Counted from the stretch's first letter, positions 5,892 to 13,828 are shown. The stretch: DNA of 14,259 bases from Candidatus Acetothermia bacterium (GCA_023255835.1 JAGDVW010000041.1:1910-16168); one strand, 5' to 3'. Notes: generated by a model from the sequence alone, not told the origin. Translations and numbers: made by a program.

Positions 5892-6790
5892 GGGAGCCCG
5901 GCCGGGGTTTCGGCGTCTTCCACGAGCCCGTTTTGCTCAAGGAGGTCCTGGACCTCCTCGCTCCCAGGCCGGGGAAGGTGATCGTGGATGCCACGGTGGG
6001 AACCGGTGGCCACGCCGAGGCCCTCCTCTCTTTGGGGGCCACGGTGGTGGGGATCGATCAGGACCCGGAAAGCCTTGGGGTGGCCGCCGAGCGCCTGCGG
6101 GATTTCGGGGAGCGGTTCCGGCCAGTGCGCGCCAACTTCCGCCGCCTCCGGGAGGTCCTCAACGAGCTCGGCCTAGAAAAAGTGGATGGGATCCTCTTTG
6201 ATCTTGGGCTTTCCTCCTGGCATTTGGCCCATCCTGAGCGGGGTTTCTCCTTTCAGGAAGAGGGGCCCTTGGATATGCGGATGGACCCGGAAAATCCCGT
6301 GACCGCAGCGGATCTGGTGAATAGCCTCCCCGAGCGGGAGATCGCCCACATCCTCAGGGAGTACGGGGAGGAACGGTATGCCGCGCGGATTGCCTGGGAG
6401 ATCGTGCGAAACCGGCCGATCCGCACGACAAAGGAGCTCGCAAGCCTCGTGGCCCGCTGTTATCCGCCGGGCCGCCACCGCATCCATCCCGCCACCCGCA
6501 CCTTTCAAGCCCTGCGGATCGCTGTGAACGATGAGCTTTCCGCCCTTCGGGAGGCTTTACCCCAGGCGGTGGAGGCCCTTCGTCCCGGTGGGGTTCTGTG
6601 TGTTATCGCCTTTCACTCCCTGGAGGATCGGATCGTGAAGCGCTTTTTGCGGGAGGGAGCACGCTCTGGGAGGTTGCGGCTCCTCACGAAGAAGCCGGTG
6701 CGGCCCAAGGCCGAGGAGGTGGCGCGCAACCCCCGGGCCCGCTCCGCCCGCCTCCGCGCCGCCCAGGTGCCCCAACTTCCCTCGCCTTAG
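5888..6790 (+). CDS. rsmH: 16S rRNA (cytosine(1402)-N(4))-methyltransferase RsmH (MraW)
   Basis: RsmH methylates N4 of C1402 in the 16S rRNA decoding site using S-adenosylmethionine. The 300-aa protein shows the family signature blocks: FHEPVLLKEV (11-20), the SAM-binding DATVGTGGH (34-42), GIDQDP (55-60), GILFDLGLSSWHL (101-113), the HPATRTFQALRIAVNDEL block (200-217), and VIAFHSLEDRIVKRF (239-253). The C-terminus is the usual basic tail, NPRARSARLRAAQ. The start is GTG at 5888, overlapping the previous stop as GTGA; no alternative in-frame start lies upstream, and a GGGAGGGG about 13 nt upstream may serve as ribosome binding site. In most bacteria rsmH follows mraZ at the head of the division and cell-wall cluster. 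Here mraZ is not present and an aldehyde oxidoreductase takes that position. Confidence 0.97.
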   Translation: MREPGRGFGVFHEPVLLKEVLDLLAPRPGKVIVDATVGTGGHAEALLSLGATVVGIDQDPESLGVAAERLRDFGERFRPVRANFRRLREVLNELGLEKVDGILFDLGLSSWHLAHPERGFSFQEEGPLDMRMDPENPVTAADLVNSLPEREIAHILREYGEERYAARIAWEIVRNRPIRTTKELASLVARCYPPGRHRIHPATRTFQALRIAVNDELSALREALPQAVEALRPGGVLCVIAFHSLEDRIVKRFLREGARSGRLRLLTKKPVRPKAEEVARNPRARSARLRAAQVPQLPSP

Positions 6791-6836
6791 GGCCCTTTGT
6801 CCTCGCCCGCGGTGCCCCTTCTCTTAGGCTTGGAAA
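6791..6836 (+). other. 46-bp gap between rsmH and ftsL
   Basis: This is the only real gap in the plus-strand operon. It holds AGG at 6826-6828 and GGA at 6832-6834 as weak ribosome binding candidates. A TTGTCC at 6797 resembles a -35 but has no matching -10 at normal spacing. I see no terminator. Confidence 0.35.
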
Positions 6837-7145
6837 ATGCCGATGTCCTCCGGCAATGGGGCGAAATACACGACTTTGTTCCTGCTCCTTTTGGGTTTTC
6901 TTTTGGCGGGCTTGGTTTTTCTCTACCTTTGGCAGGGGACGGCCCTGGCCAAACTGCGGGCGGAACGGGCGGCCTTAGTTCTCTCCGTGGCGGACCTCGA
7001 GCGGCAAAAGCTTTTCCTGGAGCATAAGCTGCGCGAGGCCTATTCCCCGGAGGTTTTGAGCGAGCGGGCCAAGGCTTTGGGCATGGGGCCGGTGGACCTT
7101 TCCCGCCTCCATTACCTGGTGATCCCCGATGAGAACGGCCGTTAA
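6837..7145 (+). CDS. ftsL: FtsL-like septum protein
   Basis: This is a 102-aa bitopic membrane protein. A short polar N-terminus is followed by one hydrophobic span (about 12-33), then an extracytoplasmic coiled-coil-like helix rich in Ala, Leu, Glu and Arg (about 36-68). It ends with YSPEVLSERAKALGMGPVD, the typical FtsL/DivIC ending in which a proline and a GM pair recur. FtsL binds FtsB/DivIC and the FtsW-FtsI pair to switch on septal peptidoglycan synthesis. The sequence is too divergent for residue-level proof, but size, topology and position between rsmH and ftsI are diagnostic. The start is uncertain between ATG 6837 (AGG 8 nt upstream) and ATG 6843 (GGA 8 nt upstream), which differ by two residues. 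The gene overlaps ftsI by 17 nt. Confidence 0.88.
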   Translation: MPMSSGNGAKYTTLFLLLLGFLLAGLVFLYLWQGTALAKLRAERAALVLSVADLERQKLFLEHKLREAYSPEVLSERAKALGMGPVDLSRLHYLVIPDENGR

Positions 7146-8796
7146 ACGCGCCCTCCTTGTGTTTTTCGTTTTGGCTTTGGCGGGGCTAGCTATCCTCGCC
7201 CGCCTTTTTCAGCTCCAAATTTTCGAGCACAAGGATTGGCTGGCCATGGCCCAGGCCATCCAAGAGGATCGCATCGAGATCCCCGCCCGCCGGGGCACCA
7301 TCTACGACCGAAACGGCGTCCCCCTCGCCTACGACGTCCCCGCCTATTCCATCGCCGTGGACAACTACCACCTCACCAACCCCGAGCTTTTGGTGGATCT
7401 CCTGGTGAAGGAGCTTAGGATGAGCCCAGAGGAGGCGAAGGCCAAAGTTTATCGGCCTTCTTATTTCACGTGGCTCGTGCGCAATGTCGATCTGGACAAG
7501 GCCCAGCGCCTAAAAGCCCTGGCCCAAGCCCAAAGGATCAAGGGGCTTTTGTTTTTCCCCACCTGGAAGCGCGCTTATTCCCAGGGCTCCTCGGCGATCG
7601 AAGTTTTGGGCCTCGTCGGGGTGGATGGGGACGGGCTCTCCGGCCTGGAGCTGGCCTTCGACGGGGTGCTGCGCGGGAAACCCCGGGTCATCCGGGTTTT
7701 GCGCGCTGCCGATGGCACTCCCTACGATCTTTGGGAAGAGGATCCCGGCTCCCCCGGTCACGATCTCCACCTCACCTTGGATTCCCGAATCCAGTGGATT
7801 TGCGAGGCCGAGCTCGACGAAACCTTGCGCACCACCCCAGCGGACCGGGGCTGTGCGGTGGTGCTCGATCCCAAGACGGGCGAGGTTTTGGCCCTGGCCC
7901 AATCCCCTCGCTACGATCCGCAGAATCCTCGGATCGAGCTTTTGAAGCCCTGGGCGATCACCGACGTTTTCGAGCCCGGCTCCACGTTCAAGGGCCTGGT
8001 GGCCCTGGCGGCCTGGGATTTGGGCCTGGTCTCGGAGGGCGAGTATTTCGAGGCCACTTCCCCCAGGATCGTGGCCGGAGTAGCCATAAAAAACGCGCGC
8101 AACCAAAGCTATCCGCCCCTTACCCTGCGGGACGCTTTGGCCCAATCGGTGAACACCGTGCTCGTCCAGGTGGCCCAGCGGGTGGGCGTTGCCAAGCTCT
8201 ACGAGTACCTGCGGCGCATGGGTTTTGGCGAGCCCACCGGGATCGAGCTTCCCGGGGAAGCGGCCGGTCTTCTTCGGCCCCCGGAGAAATGGACGGAGGT
8301 GGACTTGGCCGTAAGCTCCTTTGGGCAAAGCGTGGGGGTCACCGCCATCCAGCTTGCTACGGCATATGCTGCGCTCTGCAACGACGGAGCTCTTGTTCGG
8401 CCCCATCTTCTTCCCGGCCCGGCGGAGGCGCGCGGTAGCGTGGCCAAACCCTCTTCCTGCCAAAAGATCCGGGAGTTCCTGGGCTATGCGGTGAACACGG
8501 GGACCGGTTCGCCCGCGAAAGTCCCGGGGTTCAAGGTGGGCGGGAAGTCCGGGACCGCCCAAATCGCCCTCCCTGGGCAAGGCTACGTGCCCGGCCACAT
8601 CACCACCGCCATGGCCGCCTTCTTCCCCTGGGATTCCCCGGAGTACACGATCGTGGTGGTCTACCAAACCAGCAAAACCGAAGATTTTTGGAGCGGGACC
8701 ACGGCGGTGCCCTCGGCGGGCCGGATCGTCAGGGCCATGGCGGCCATGGGCCTGGCCTACCCGCCGGAGATCACCACGCTCGGCCGATCCGGATAG
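7129..8796 (+). CDS. ftsI: Septal peptidoglycan transpeptidase FtsI (class B penicillin-binding protein)
   Basis: FtsI cross-links peptidoglycan at the division septum. The 555-aa protein has an N-terminal membrane anchor (about 8-30). The class B dimerisation domain follows, starting at PARRGTIYDRNGVPLAYD (52-69). The transpeptidase domain carries all three active-site motifs: S285-x-x-K288 (PGSTFKG), S340-V-N342 and K473-S-G (GGKSGTAQ). GLELAFDGVLRG (172-183) and DPKTGEVLALA (247-257) are also conserved. There is no C-terminal PASTA domain, unlike many Firmicutes PBP2x/SpoVD proteins. ATG 7129 lies inside the ftsL end, with GGTGA upstream, and gives the anchor at once. The last 40 bp overlap the opposite-strand metallo-beta-lactamase-fold gene. 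No murE, murF or mraY follows, so the division cluster is cut short here. Confidence 0.96.
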   Translation: MRTAVKRALLVFFVLALAGLAILARLFQLQIFEHKDWLAMAQAIQEDRIEIPARRGTIYDRNGVPLAYDVPAYSIAVDNYHLTNPELLVDLLVKELRMSPEEAKAKVYRPSYFTWLVRNVDLDKAQRLKALAQAQRIKGLLFFPTWKRAYSQGSSAIEVLGLVGVDGDGLSGLELAFDGVLRGKPRVIRVLRAADGTPYDLWEEDPGSPGHDLHLTLDSRIQWICEAELDETLRTTPADRGCAVVLDPKTGEVLALAQSPRYDPQNPRIELLKPWAITDVFEPGSTFKGLVALAAWDLGLVSEGEYFEATSPRIVAGVAIKNARNQSYPPLTLRDALAQSVNTVLVQVAQRVGVAKLYEYLRRMGFGEPTGIELPGEAAGLLRPPEKWTEVDLAVSSFGQSVGVTAIQLATAYAALCNDGALVRPHLLPGPAEARGSVAKPSSCQKIREFLGYAVNTGTGSPAKVPGFKVGGKSGTAQIALPGQGYVPGHITTAMAAFFPWDSPEYTIVVVYQTSKTEDFWSGTTAVPSAGRIVRAMAAMGLAYPPEITTLGRSG

Positions 8797-9494
8797 GTCA
8801 AAAGGAGCTCCCCCTCCCAATCGGCCAATGCCCTGGCCACCGTCTCCAGGGCCAGGGTGGGAGTGTTGTTCTCTTGAGAAAGGTGGGCGAGGAGCACGAT
8901 TTTCGCCCAGTCCCTAAGGATTTTTAGGGCCTGGGCAGCTTCGTCGTTGGCCAAATGCCCAAGGGGCCCAAGGATTCGCATCTTCAGGGGCCAAGGGTAC
9001 GGGCCGGAAAGGAGCATCCCAAGATCGTGGTTCGCCTCAAAAACCAGGGTTTCGCAGCCTTTCAAGTTCTCCAAAACGGCCGGGGTAACCCGGCCCAAGT
9101 CAGTGACGATGCCGATTTTAGTTCCATCCAGCTCCAGGCGGAGACCAGTGGGCTCCCGGGCATCGTGGGAAAGGGGGATTGGCCGAAGTTTTAGGCCCAG
9201 GATCTCTAAGCCCGGCTCCAGCGGTATCCCCTTGATCCCTAGAGCTTGGAGGGTTCCGGGGCTTCCTATGGCCTTGATACCGCGGCGCAGGAGGGAATCC
9301 AAGCCCCGCACGTGGTCGGCGTGCTCATGGGTGAGGAAAACGTAGCGGAGGCCGCGGAGAGAGAGGCCGGCCCGCTCCGCTCGTCTTTTTAAGTCCCGCC
9401 AGAGGAGCCCACAGTCCACAAGGAGGCTTCCTCCCTCAGCCTCCAAGAGGAGGGCATTCCCGGTGGAGCCGCTCCCCAAAACGCAAAGCTTCAC
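8757..9494 (-). CDS. Metallo-beta-lactamase-fold hydrolase, WalJ/YycJ type
   Basis: This 245-aa cytoplasmic protein has a metallo-beta-lactamase fold. It begins with [17 protein letters not shown], then LVDCGL (25-30) and the metal-binding [10 protein letters not shown] (55-64; H56, H58, D60, H61). H110 (LSHD), D132 (IVTDLG) and H204 in [10 protein letters not shown] (203-212) complete the pattern. The SGSTGN start and HLSxENN motif are typical of the WalJ/YycJ subfamily, implicated in DNA double-strand break handling and, in Firmicutes, linked to the WalRK cell-wall regulon. Here there is no walRK beside it. The GTG start overlaps the slipin stop (GTGA), so translation is coupled and no separate promoter is needed. 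Its 3' end runs 40 bp into the end of ftsI on the opposite strand. The substrate is unproven. Confidence 0.9.
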   Translation of the reverse strand: MKLCVLGSGSTGNALLLEAEGGSLLVDCGLLWRDLKRRAERAGLSLRGLRYVFLTHEHADHVRGLDSLLRRGIKAIGSPGTLQALGIKGIPLEPGLEILGLKLRPIPLSHDAREPTGLRLELDGTKIGIVTDLGRVTPAVLENLKGCETLVFEANHDLGMLLSGPYPWPLKMRILGPLGHLANDEAAQALKILRDWAKIVLLAHLSQENNTPTLALETVARALADWEGELLLTYPDRPSVVISGG

Positions 9495-10237
9495 CGCTCG
9501 TCGCGCCGGACCAGGGCGCTCAGAAGCTCCAAGGGGATGGGGAAGACGATGGTGTTGGTCTTCTCCGCGGAGATCTCGGTGAGGGTTTGGAGGTAACGGA
9601 GCTGGAGGGCGCCGGGCGACTGCTGCATGATGGCCGCGGCCTCCCGGAGCTTCTCCGCCGCCTGTAGTTCTCCCTCGGCGTGGATCACCTTGCTGCGGCG
9701 CTCCCGCTCGGCCTCCGCTTGCCGGGCAATGGCCCGCTGCATCTCCGCCGGGATCTTCACGTCCTTTATCTCCACGGTGATGACCTTCACTCCCCAGGGG
9801 TCGGTATGCTCATCGATGATCTTCTGTAGCTCGCGATTTAGGCGCTCCCTCTCGGTGAGAAGCTCGTCTAGCTCGGATTTTCCCACCACGGAACGCAGGG
9901 TGGTCATGGAGATTTGGCGGGTGGCCTCGATGAAGTCCAGGACCTCCACCACCGCGGCGGTTGGGTTCACCACCCGGAAGTAGACCACGGCGTTCACGTG
10001 CACCGGGACGTTGTCCTTGGTGATGACCTCTTGAGGGGGGACGTCCAGGGTGATGGTCCGGAGATCCACCTTCACCATCTTGTCCACAATGGGGATGATG
10101 AAGAAAAGCCCTGGGCCCTTGGCCCCGATGAGCCGACCAAGCCGGAAGATCACGCCCCGCTCATACTCCCGCACGATCTTTATGGCGCTAGCCAAAAAGA
10201 GGAGGACCAGACCAATGATGACAAATATCCAAAGCAT
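9491..10237 (-). CDS. Slipin (stomatin/SPFH-domain membrane protein)
   Basis: This 248-aa protein has an N-terminal hydrophobic anchor ([19 protein letters not shown]) and then an SPFH/band-7 domain: [54 protein letters not shown]. The signature [30 protein letters not shown] block of bacterial slipins follows, with a coiled-coil tail. Slipins oligomerise on the inner membrane and are thought to organise lipid domains or control membrane proteases. ATG 10261 would add eight residues but lies inside the promoter -10, so it cannot be used. ATG 10237 has AAGGAGG 6 nt upstream and is chosen. Slipins are usually paired with an NfeD protein; none is seen, and the downstream partner is instead the coupled WalJ-type hydrolase. 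Confidence 0.93.
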   Translation of the reverse strand: MLWIFVIIGLVLLFLASAIKIVREYERGVIFRLGRLIGAKGPGLFFIIPIVDKMVKVDLRTITLDVPPQEVITKDNVPVHVNAVVYFRVVNPTAAVVEVLDFIEATRQISMTTLRSVVGKSELDELLTERERLNRELQKIIDEHTDPWGVKVITVEIKDVKIPAEMQRAIARQAEAERERRSKVIHAEGELQAAEKLREAAAIMQQSPGALQLRYLQTLTEISAEKTNTIVFPIPLELLSALVRRDER

Positions 10238-10243
10238 CGCCCG

Positions 10244-10250
10244 CCTCCTT
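10244..10250 (-). promoter_or_regulatory. Shine-Dalgarno of the slipin gene
   Basis: Minus-strand AAGGAGG, 6 nt before ATG 10237. It decides the start in favour of the shorter 248-aa product. Confidence 0.85.
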
Positions 10251-10277
10251 GTCTTCCCCATAATAGGCGCCTACGAT
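10249..10277 (+). promoter_or_regulatory. Candidate promoter of tpiA, overlapping the slipin promoter
   Basis: Plus strand: TTGTCT (10249-10254), 17-bp spacer, TACGAT (10272-10277). Predicted start near 10284, leaving a leader of about 16 nt before the tpiA ATG. It overlaps the opposite-facing slipin promoter, so the two should compete for RNA polymerase. Confidence 0.55.
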
Positions 10278-10289
10278 CCCCTTTGTCAA
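10260..10289 (-). promoter_or_regulatory. Near-consensus sigma-70 promoter of slipin
   Basis: Minus strand: a perfect TTGACA (10289-10284), 18-bp spacer, TATTAT (10265-10260). Predicted start near 10253, giving a leader of about 16 nt that contains the Shine-Dalgarno. It is the best promoter in the window and should drive slipin and the coupled hydrolase. Confidence 0.8.
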
Positions 10290-10294
10290 AGGGG
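10278..10294. repeat. Perfect inverted repeat CCCCTTT-gtc-AAAGGGG
   Basis: A 7-bp perfect stem with a 3-nt loop. It contains the slipin -35 hexamer, and its right arm is the tpiA Shine-Dalgarno (AAAGGGG). It could be an operator, or a hairpin hiding the tpiA ribosome binding site on read-through transcripts. Confidence 0.5.
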
Positions 10295-10299
10295 GCTGG

Positions 10300-11040
10300 A
10301 TGAAATCGTTGGTGGCGGCAAACTGGAAGATGCATAAAACCCTGAAGGAAACGGAAGATTATCTGCGCCGGCTTTTGGAGCTGGTCCCTCCTGATCCTCC
10401 GGTGGAGCTCGCGGTTTTCCCCCCGTTTACGGCGTTAGCGCGGGCTGGGGAGTTGCTCCTTGGCTCCCCCATCGCCCTTGGGGCCCAAAATGGGCATCCC
10501 GAGCGGGAAGGGGCTTTCACCGGCGAGGTCTCCATGTATCAGCTCGCCGATCTTGGGGTGCGGTATGTCATCTGTGGGCACTCCGAGCGCCGGAAGATCT
10601 TCGGGGAGACCGACGAATTCGTGGCAAAAAAAGTGCGGGCCGCCTGGAATTATGGCCTCACCCCCATCCTTTGCGTGGGGGAGACTTTGGTGGAACGCCG
10701 CGCTGGCCGGGCTTGGGAGGTGGTGGAAAAGCAGCTTTCTTTGGCCCTTGGGGATGGACTTTTTGGGCCTTTGGTGATTGCCTACGAGCCGGTTTGGGCC
10801 ATCGGCACCGGCGTTCCCGCCCACCCTCAAGACGCCCAAGAGATGGCCCAACGGATTCGGGCTTGGCTTTGTGGGCGCTTCGGCAAGCTTGGGGAGGGAG
10901 TGCGCATCCAATACGGTGGCTCGGTGAAACCCGAAAACGCCCACGAATTCTTAAAACTTCCGGAGATCCAAGGGGCACTGGTGGGCGGAGCCTCCTTGGA
11001 CCCCCAGAGCTTTTGGGCCATCGCCCTAGCCGCCGCTTAA
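10300..11040 (+). CDS. tpiA: Triosephosphate isomerase
   Basis: This enzyme interconverts dihydroxyacetone phosphate and glyceraldehyde 3-phosphate in glycolysis and gluconeogenesis. The 246-aa TIM barrel carries every catalytic motif: AANWKMHKT (6-14) with the active-site lysine, the histidine motif VICGHSERR (90-98), the glutamate in VIAYEPVWAIGTG (loop 6 lid follows), and the phosphate-binding YGGSVKPEN and LVGGASL near the end. The length is standard for a bacterial monomer. ATG 10300 has AAAGGGGG 5 nt upstream. It is divergent from slipin, with overlapping promoters, and stands alone rather than with gapA or pgk. Its TAA overlaps the stop of the convergent molybdenum hydroxylase gene by 3 nt, leaving no room for a terminator. 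Confidence 0.97.
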   Translation: MKSLVAANWKMHKTLKETEDYLRRLLELVPPDPPVELAVFPPFTALARAGELLLGSPIALGAQNGHPEREGAFTGEVSMYQLADLGVRYVICGHSERRKIFGETDEFVAKKVRAAWNYGLTPILCVGETLVERRAGRAWEVVEKQLSLALGDGLFGPLVIAYEPVWAIGTGVPAHPQDAQEMAQRIRAWLCGRFGKLGEGVRIQYGGSVKPENAHEFLKLPEIQGALVGGASLDPQSFWAIALAAA

Positions 11041-13364
11041 CCTCTTTTCGCCCGCAGGGCCGCCAGGACTCGCTCCGGGGTAAAAGGAGCGCGGGTGAGC
11101 CGCACCCCTATGGCGTGATAGATGGCGTTGGAGATGGCCGGAAGGGGCCCGTTGATCCCGATCTCCGCGATGGATTTGGCCCCAAATGGCCCGGTGGGCT
11201 CTTCCGAAGGCACGAGGATGGCCTCGATCTCCGGCACATCGAGGCTTGTGGGAACACGATAGTCGAAAAAGTTGCGGTTCACACAACTTCCCCGCTCGGA
11301 AAAGAGCATCTCCTCGTAGAGGGCGTGCCCGATCCCTTGAACCACCGCGCCCTCAAGCTGGCCCTCGGCAAGCTTGGGATGAATGGGCTGACCACAATCG
11401 GCCACGGCCACGAACCGCTCCACTTTCACCACCCCGGTTTCCGTGTCCACCCCTACCTCGCAGAAAAAGGCGGCGAAGGGCGGAGGGGACTCGGGACAGG
11501 CAAAGGAGGCGCTGGCCATGATGTGTTGCTGGTTTGTCACATAAAGCGCCCGGTGGCCGATCTCCCAGTAGGGGACTTCCCGACCCGTGCGCAGGCTCAC
11601 CACTTTCTCTCCACGGAGCTCCAGCTCCTCCAGGGGCTCCTCGAGGAGTTCCGCAGCCACCGCAAGGATCTGTTCTCGGACCTTTTCCGCTGCGCGCAAA
11701 ACAGCGTTCCCGGAAACGTAGGTGGTGCTGGAAGCGTAGGCGCCTTTGTCGAAGGGGGTGAAATCCGTATCCGAGGAGTAGACGGTGATCTTTTCCACCG
11801 GGACCTTCAGGGCCTCGGCGGCGATCTGGGCAAGAACCGTGTCGGAACCGGTCCCCAGATCCGTGGCTCCCACGAGGAGCCTGAAGGAGCCGTCCTCGTT
11901 CATGATGATGGTCGCCGCGGCCATATCGATGCCGGTGATGCCTGAGCCCTGCATGGCGCAGGCCATGCCCACCCCATAAACCCAGGAGCCCTCCCGCCGC
12001 GGGCTTTTCCTCTTCTCGTACCAGCCGATGCGCTCCGCACCGATCCGCAAACACTCGGAGAGCTTGCAGGACCGCACGATCTGGGGTCTTCCCTCCCGGC
12101 CCTCCCCGAGCTTCTCGAAGATGGGGGAGGTTTCCCCTTCCCGGATGTGGTTCCGCAATCGTAGCTCCACTGGGTCCAGGCCGAGCTTTTGGGCGAGCTC
12201 GTCCATGGCCACCTCCAGGGCGAAGAACCCCTGGGTGGCCCCATATCCCCGGTAAGCGCCGGCCACGGGGAGGTTGGTGTACACGGCCTTCCCATGGAAG
12301 CGCAGGTGCCTGGCCTTGTTGTAGAGGGGGAGGGCTTTAGATCCCACGTTGTAAAGGACGGTGCCGCTGTGGGGGCCATAGGCCCCGGCCGAGGCCAGGG
12401 CCTCCATCTCCACGGCATGGAGGGTTCCGTCCTTCTTTGCCCCAAGTTTCACCCGCACGCGATAAGGGTGGCGAGTGCGAGTGGAGACGAAAACTTCCTC
12501 GCGGGTGAGGTTCATCACCACCGGCCGCCCCGTGCGCAGGGCCAAAGCAGCAGCAATGGGCTCAAGGATCACCTCTTGTTTTGAGCCGAATCCCCCGCCG
12601 ATGCGGGGCTTCACCACCCGGATCCGCTGGAGGGGGATTCCCAAAACCCGTGAAACGATGCGCCGCACATGGAACGGGACTTGGGTGGAAGTGCGGATTA
12701 CAAGGCGTCCATCCTCATCGAAGTAAACGGCCACACAGTGGGGTTCCAGGGCGGCGTGCTGAACATACGGGACCTCGCAGGTGGTCTCCACGATCACCTC
12801 GGACTCAGCGAATCCCCGCGCCAGATCTCCCACGGGGACGTCCACGGCGGCCGCGATGTTCCGCTGGGGATCATAAATCCCTTGGGCATCAGGCTCGTCG
12901 TGGATCACGGGAGCGCCGGGGGCCAGGGCCTCGTCGATGGTAAAGACGGCGGGCAGGACCTTGTACTCCACCTTGATCTTGCGCAGGGCCTCCAAGGCCG
13001 CTTCCTCGGTTTCCGCGGCCACCGCGGCCACCCGGTCGCCCACGTAACGCACCTTCTTGTCGAAAAGGACGGTGTCGTAGGGCGAGGGCTCCGGCCAACC
13101 TTGGCCAGCGGTGGTATAGGGAATGCGGGGGACGTTTCCATGATGGAGGATACAGACCACGCCGGGGACACGCTCCGCCTCGGAAGTGTCGATGGAAACG
13201 ATCTCCGCGTGGGCGTGGGGGGAGTAGAGGAGCTTCCCGATGAGGGCACCGGGGAGGTCCATATCCATGGTGAACTTGGGCTGCCCGGTGGCCAGGGGGA
13301 GGCCATCAAGCTTGAGGACGTTTTGGCCCACCACTTCCTTGGGCTGGCCGAGCTTCACCGCCAT
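11037..13364 (-). CDS. Xanthine dehydrogenase-family molybdopterin-binding (large) subunit
   Basis: This 775-aa catalytic subunit of a molybdenum hydroxylase hydroxylates a heteroaromatic, purine or aldehyde substrate at a Mo-pterin cytosine dinucleotide centre. It has the a/b hammerhead domain first (about 18-140: LATGQPKFTMDMDLPG, LYSPHAHAEI, VRYVGDRVAAVAAET). The Mo-binding domains follow, with IGGGFGSKQE (255-264), GAYRGYGATQ (369-378) and QGIGHALYEE. The C-terminal GAKSIAEIG (728-736) holds the expected catalytic glutamate, E734. AYRGYG resembles the FRGFG of xanthine and aldehyde oxidases rather than the AYRCSFR of CO dehydrogenase, so CODH is unlikely; the true substrate is unknown. 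GTG 13382 is in frame, but ATG 13364 has AAGGAGG 4 nt upstream and is preferred. It overlaps the 2Fe-2S subunit by 10 nt, and its stop overlaps tpiA. Confidence 0.93.
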   Translation of the reverse strand: MAVKLGQPKEVVGQNVLKLDGLPLATGQPKFTMDMDLPGALIGKLLYSPHAHAEIVSIDTSEAERVPGVVCILHHGNVPRIPYTTAGQGWPEPSPYDTVLFDKKVRYVGDRVAAVAAETEEAALEALRKIKVEYKVLPAVFTIDEALAPGAPVIHDEPDAQGIYDPQRNIAAAVDVPVGDLARGFAESEVIVETTCEVPYVQHAALEPHCVAVYFDEDGRLVIRTSTQVPFHVRRIVSRVLGIPLQRIRVVKPRIGGGFGSKQEVILEPIAAALALRTGRPVVMNLTREEVFVSTRTRHPYRVRVKLGAKKDGTLHAVEMEALASAGAYGPHSGTVLYNVGSKALPLYNKARHLRFHGKAVYTNLPVAGAYRGYGATQGFFALEVAMDELAQKLGLDPVELRLRNHIREGETSPIFEKLGEGREGRPQIVRSCKLSECLRIGAERIGWYEKRKSPRREGSWVYGVGMACAMQGSGITGIDMAAATIIMNEDGSFRLLVGATDLGTGSDTVLAQIAAEALKVPVEKITVYSSDTDFTPFDKGAYASSTTYVSGNAVLRAAEKVREQILAVAAELLEEPLEELELRGEKVVSLRTGREVPYWEIGHRALYVTNQQHIMASASFACPESPPPFAAFFCEVGVDTETGVVKVERFVAVADCGQPIHPKLAEGQLEGAVVQGIGHALYEEMLFSERGSCVNRNFFDYRVPTSLDVPEIEAILVPSEEPTGPFGAKSIAEIGINGPLPAISNAIYHAIGVRLTRAPFTPERVLAALRAKRG

Positions 13365-13828
13365 TTCCCCTCCTTTTTCCACTCCGCCGCCAAAAGCACG
13401 GCGTCCACGATCTTGCGGTAGCCCGTGCAGCGGCAGAGGTTTCCCACTAACTGCTCCCGGACTTCGTAGGGTGTGGGATCAGGGTTTTGCTCAAGGAGTG
13501 CGTAGGCGGTGAGGATCATTCCGGGGGTGCAAAAGCCGCATTGCACTGCCCCAGCTTCCACGAACGCTTTCTGAAGGGGATGGGGATCGTCCAGGGTTCC
13601 CAACCCCTCCAGGGTGGTGACCCGCTTCCCTTGGACCTTGGGGGCGAAGGTGATGCAGGATCGCACCGGTTTCCCTTCGATGAGGACTGTGCAAGCCCCA
13701 CATTCGCCGGTTCCGCAGCCCTCTTTTACCGACTTCATCCCCAGCCGGCGGAGGAGGGAAAGAAGGGATTCCCCGGGCTCGACCTCCACGTACTGGGGTT
13801 TTCCGTTGAGCTCGAAATAGATCTTCAT
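13355..13828 (-). CDS. 2Fe-2S subunit of molybdenum hydroxylase
   Basis: This 157-aa small subunit carries electrons from the Mo site to the FAD subunit. The N-terminal ferredoxin-like domain binds a plant-type 2Fe-2S cluster through C38, C43, C46 and C58 (EGCGTGECGACTVLI). The C-terminal four-helix domain holds the second cluster through C97, C100, C132 and C134 (QCGFCTPGM and LCRCTGYRKI). All eight ligands are present, so the protein looks intact. A much longer in-frame extension upstream exists, but it would be the FAD gene read in another frame. ATG 13828 overlaps the FAD subunit stop (ATGA) and starts the conserved KIYFELNG strand. The order FAD, 2Fe-2S, Mo is the classical coxMSL-like order. 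Confidence 0.96.
   Translation of the reverse strand: MKIYFELNGKPQYVEVEPGESLLSLLRRLGMKSVKEGCGTGECGACTVLIEGKPVRSCITFAPKVQGKRVTTLEGLGTLDDPHPLQKAFVEAGAVQCGFCTPGMILTAYALLEQNPDPTPYEVREQLVGNLCRCTGYRKIVDAVLLAAEWKKEGKWR
13369..13375 (-). promoter_or_regulatory. Shine-Dalgarno choosing the large-subunit ATG
   Basis: Minus-strand AAGGAGG, 4 nt before ATG 13364 and within the 2Fe-2S subunit coding region. It argues against the GTG at 13382. Confidence 0.7.

Noticed and set aside
7510..8820. 436-codon minus-strand open frame opposite ftsI
   Set aside because: It is antisense to a complete penicillin-binding protein, and its low-complexity translation shows no domain.
10238..10261. Longer slipin start at ATG 10261
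   Set aside because: That ATG is inside the predicted -10 hexamer, so it would not be transcribed; ATG 10237 has a strong Shine-Dalgarno.
10671..11945. 424-codon plus-strand open frame covering part of tpiA and the molybdenum hydroxylase
   Set aside because: It crosses two convincing genes and has no start signal or recognisable motif.
11037..13364. CO dehydrogenase large subunit (coxL)
   Set aside because: The gene order fits, but the active-site loop reads AYRGYG rather than the AYRCSFR of form I CO dehydrogenase.
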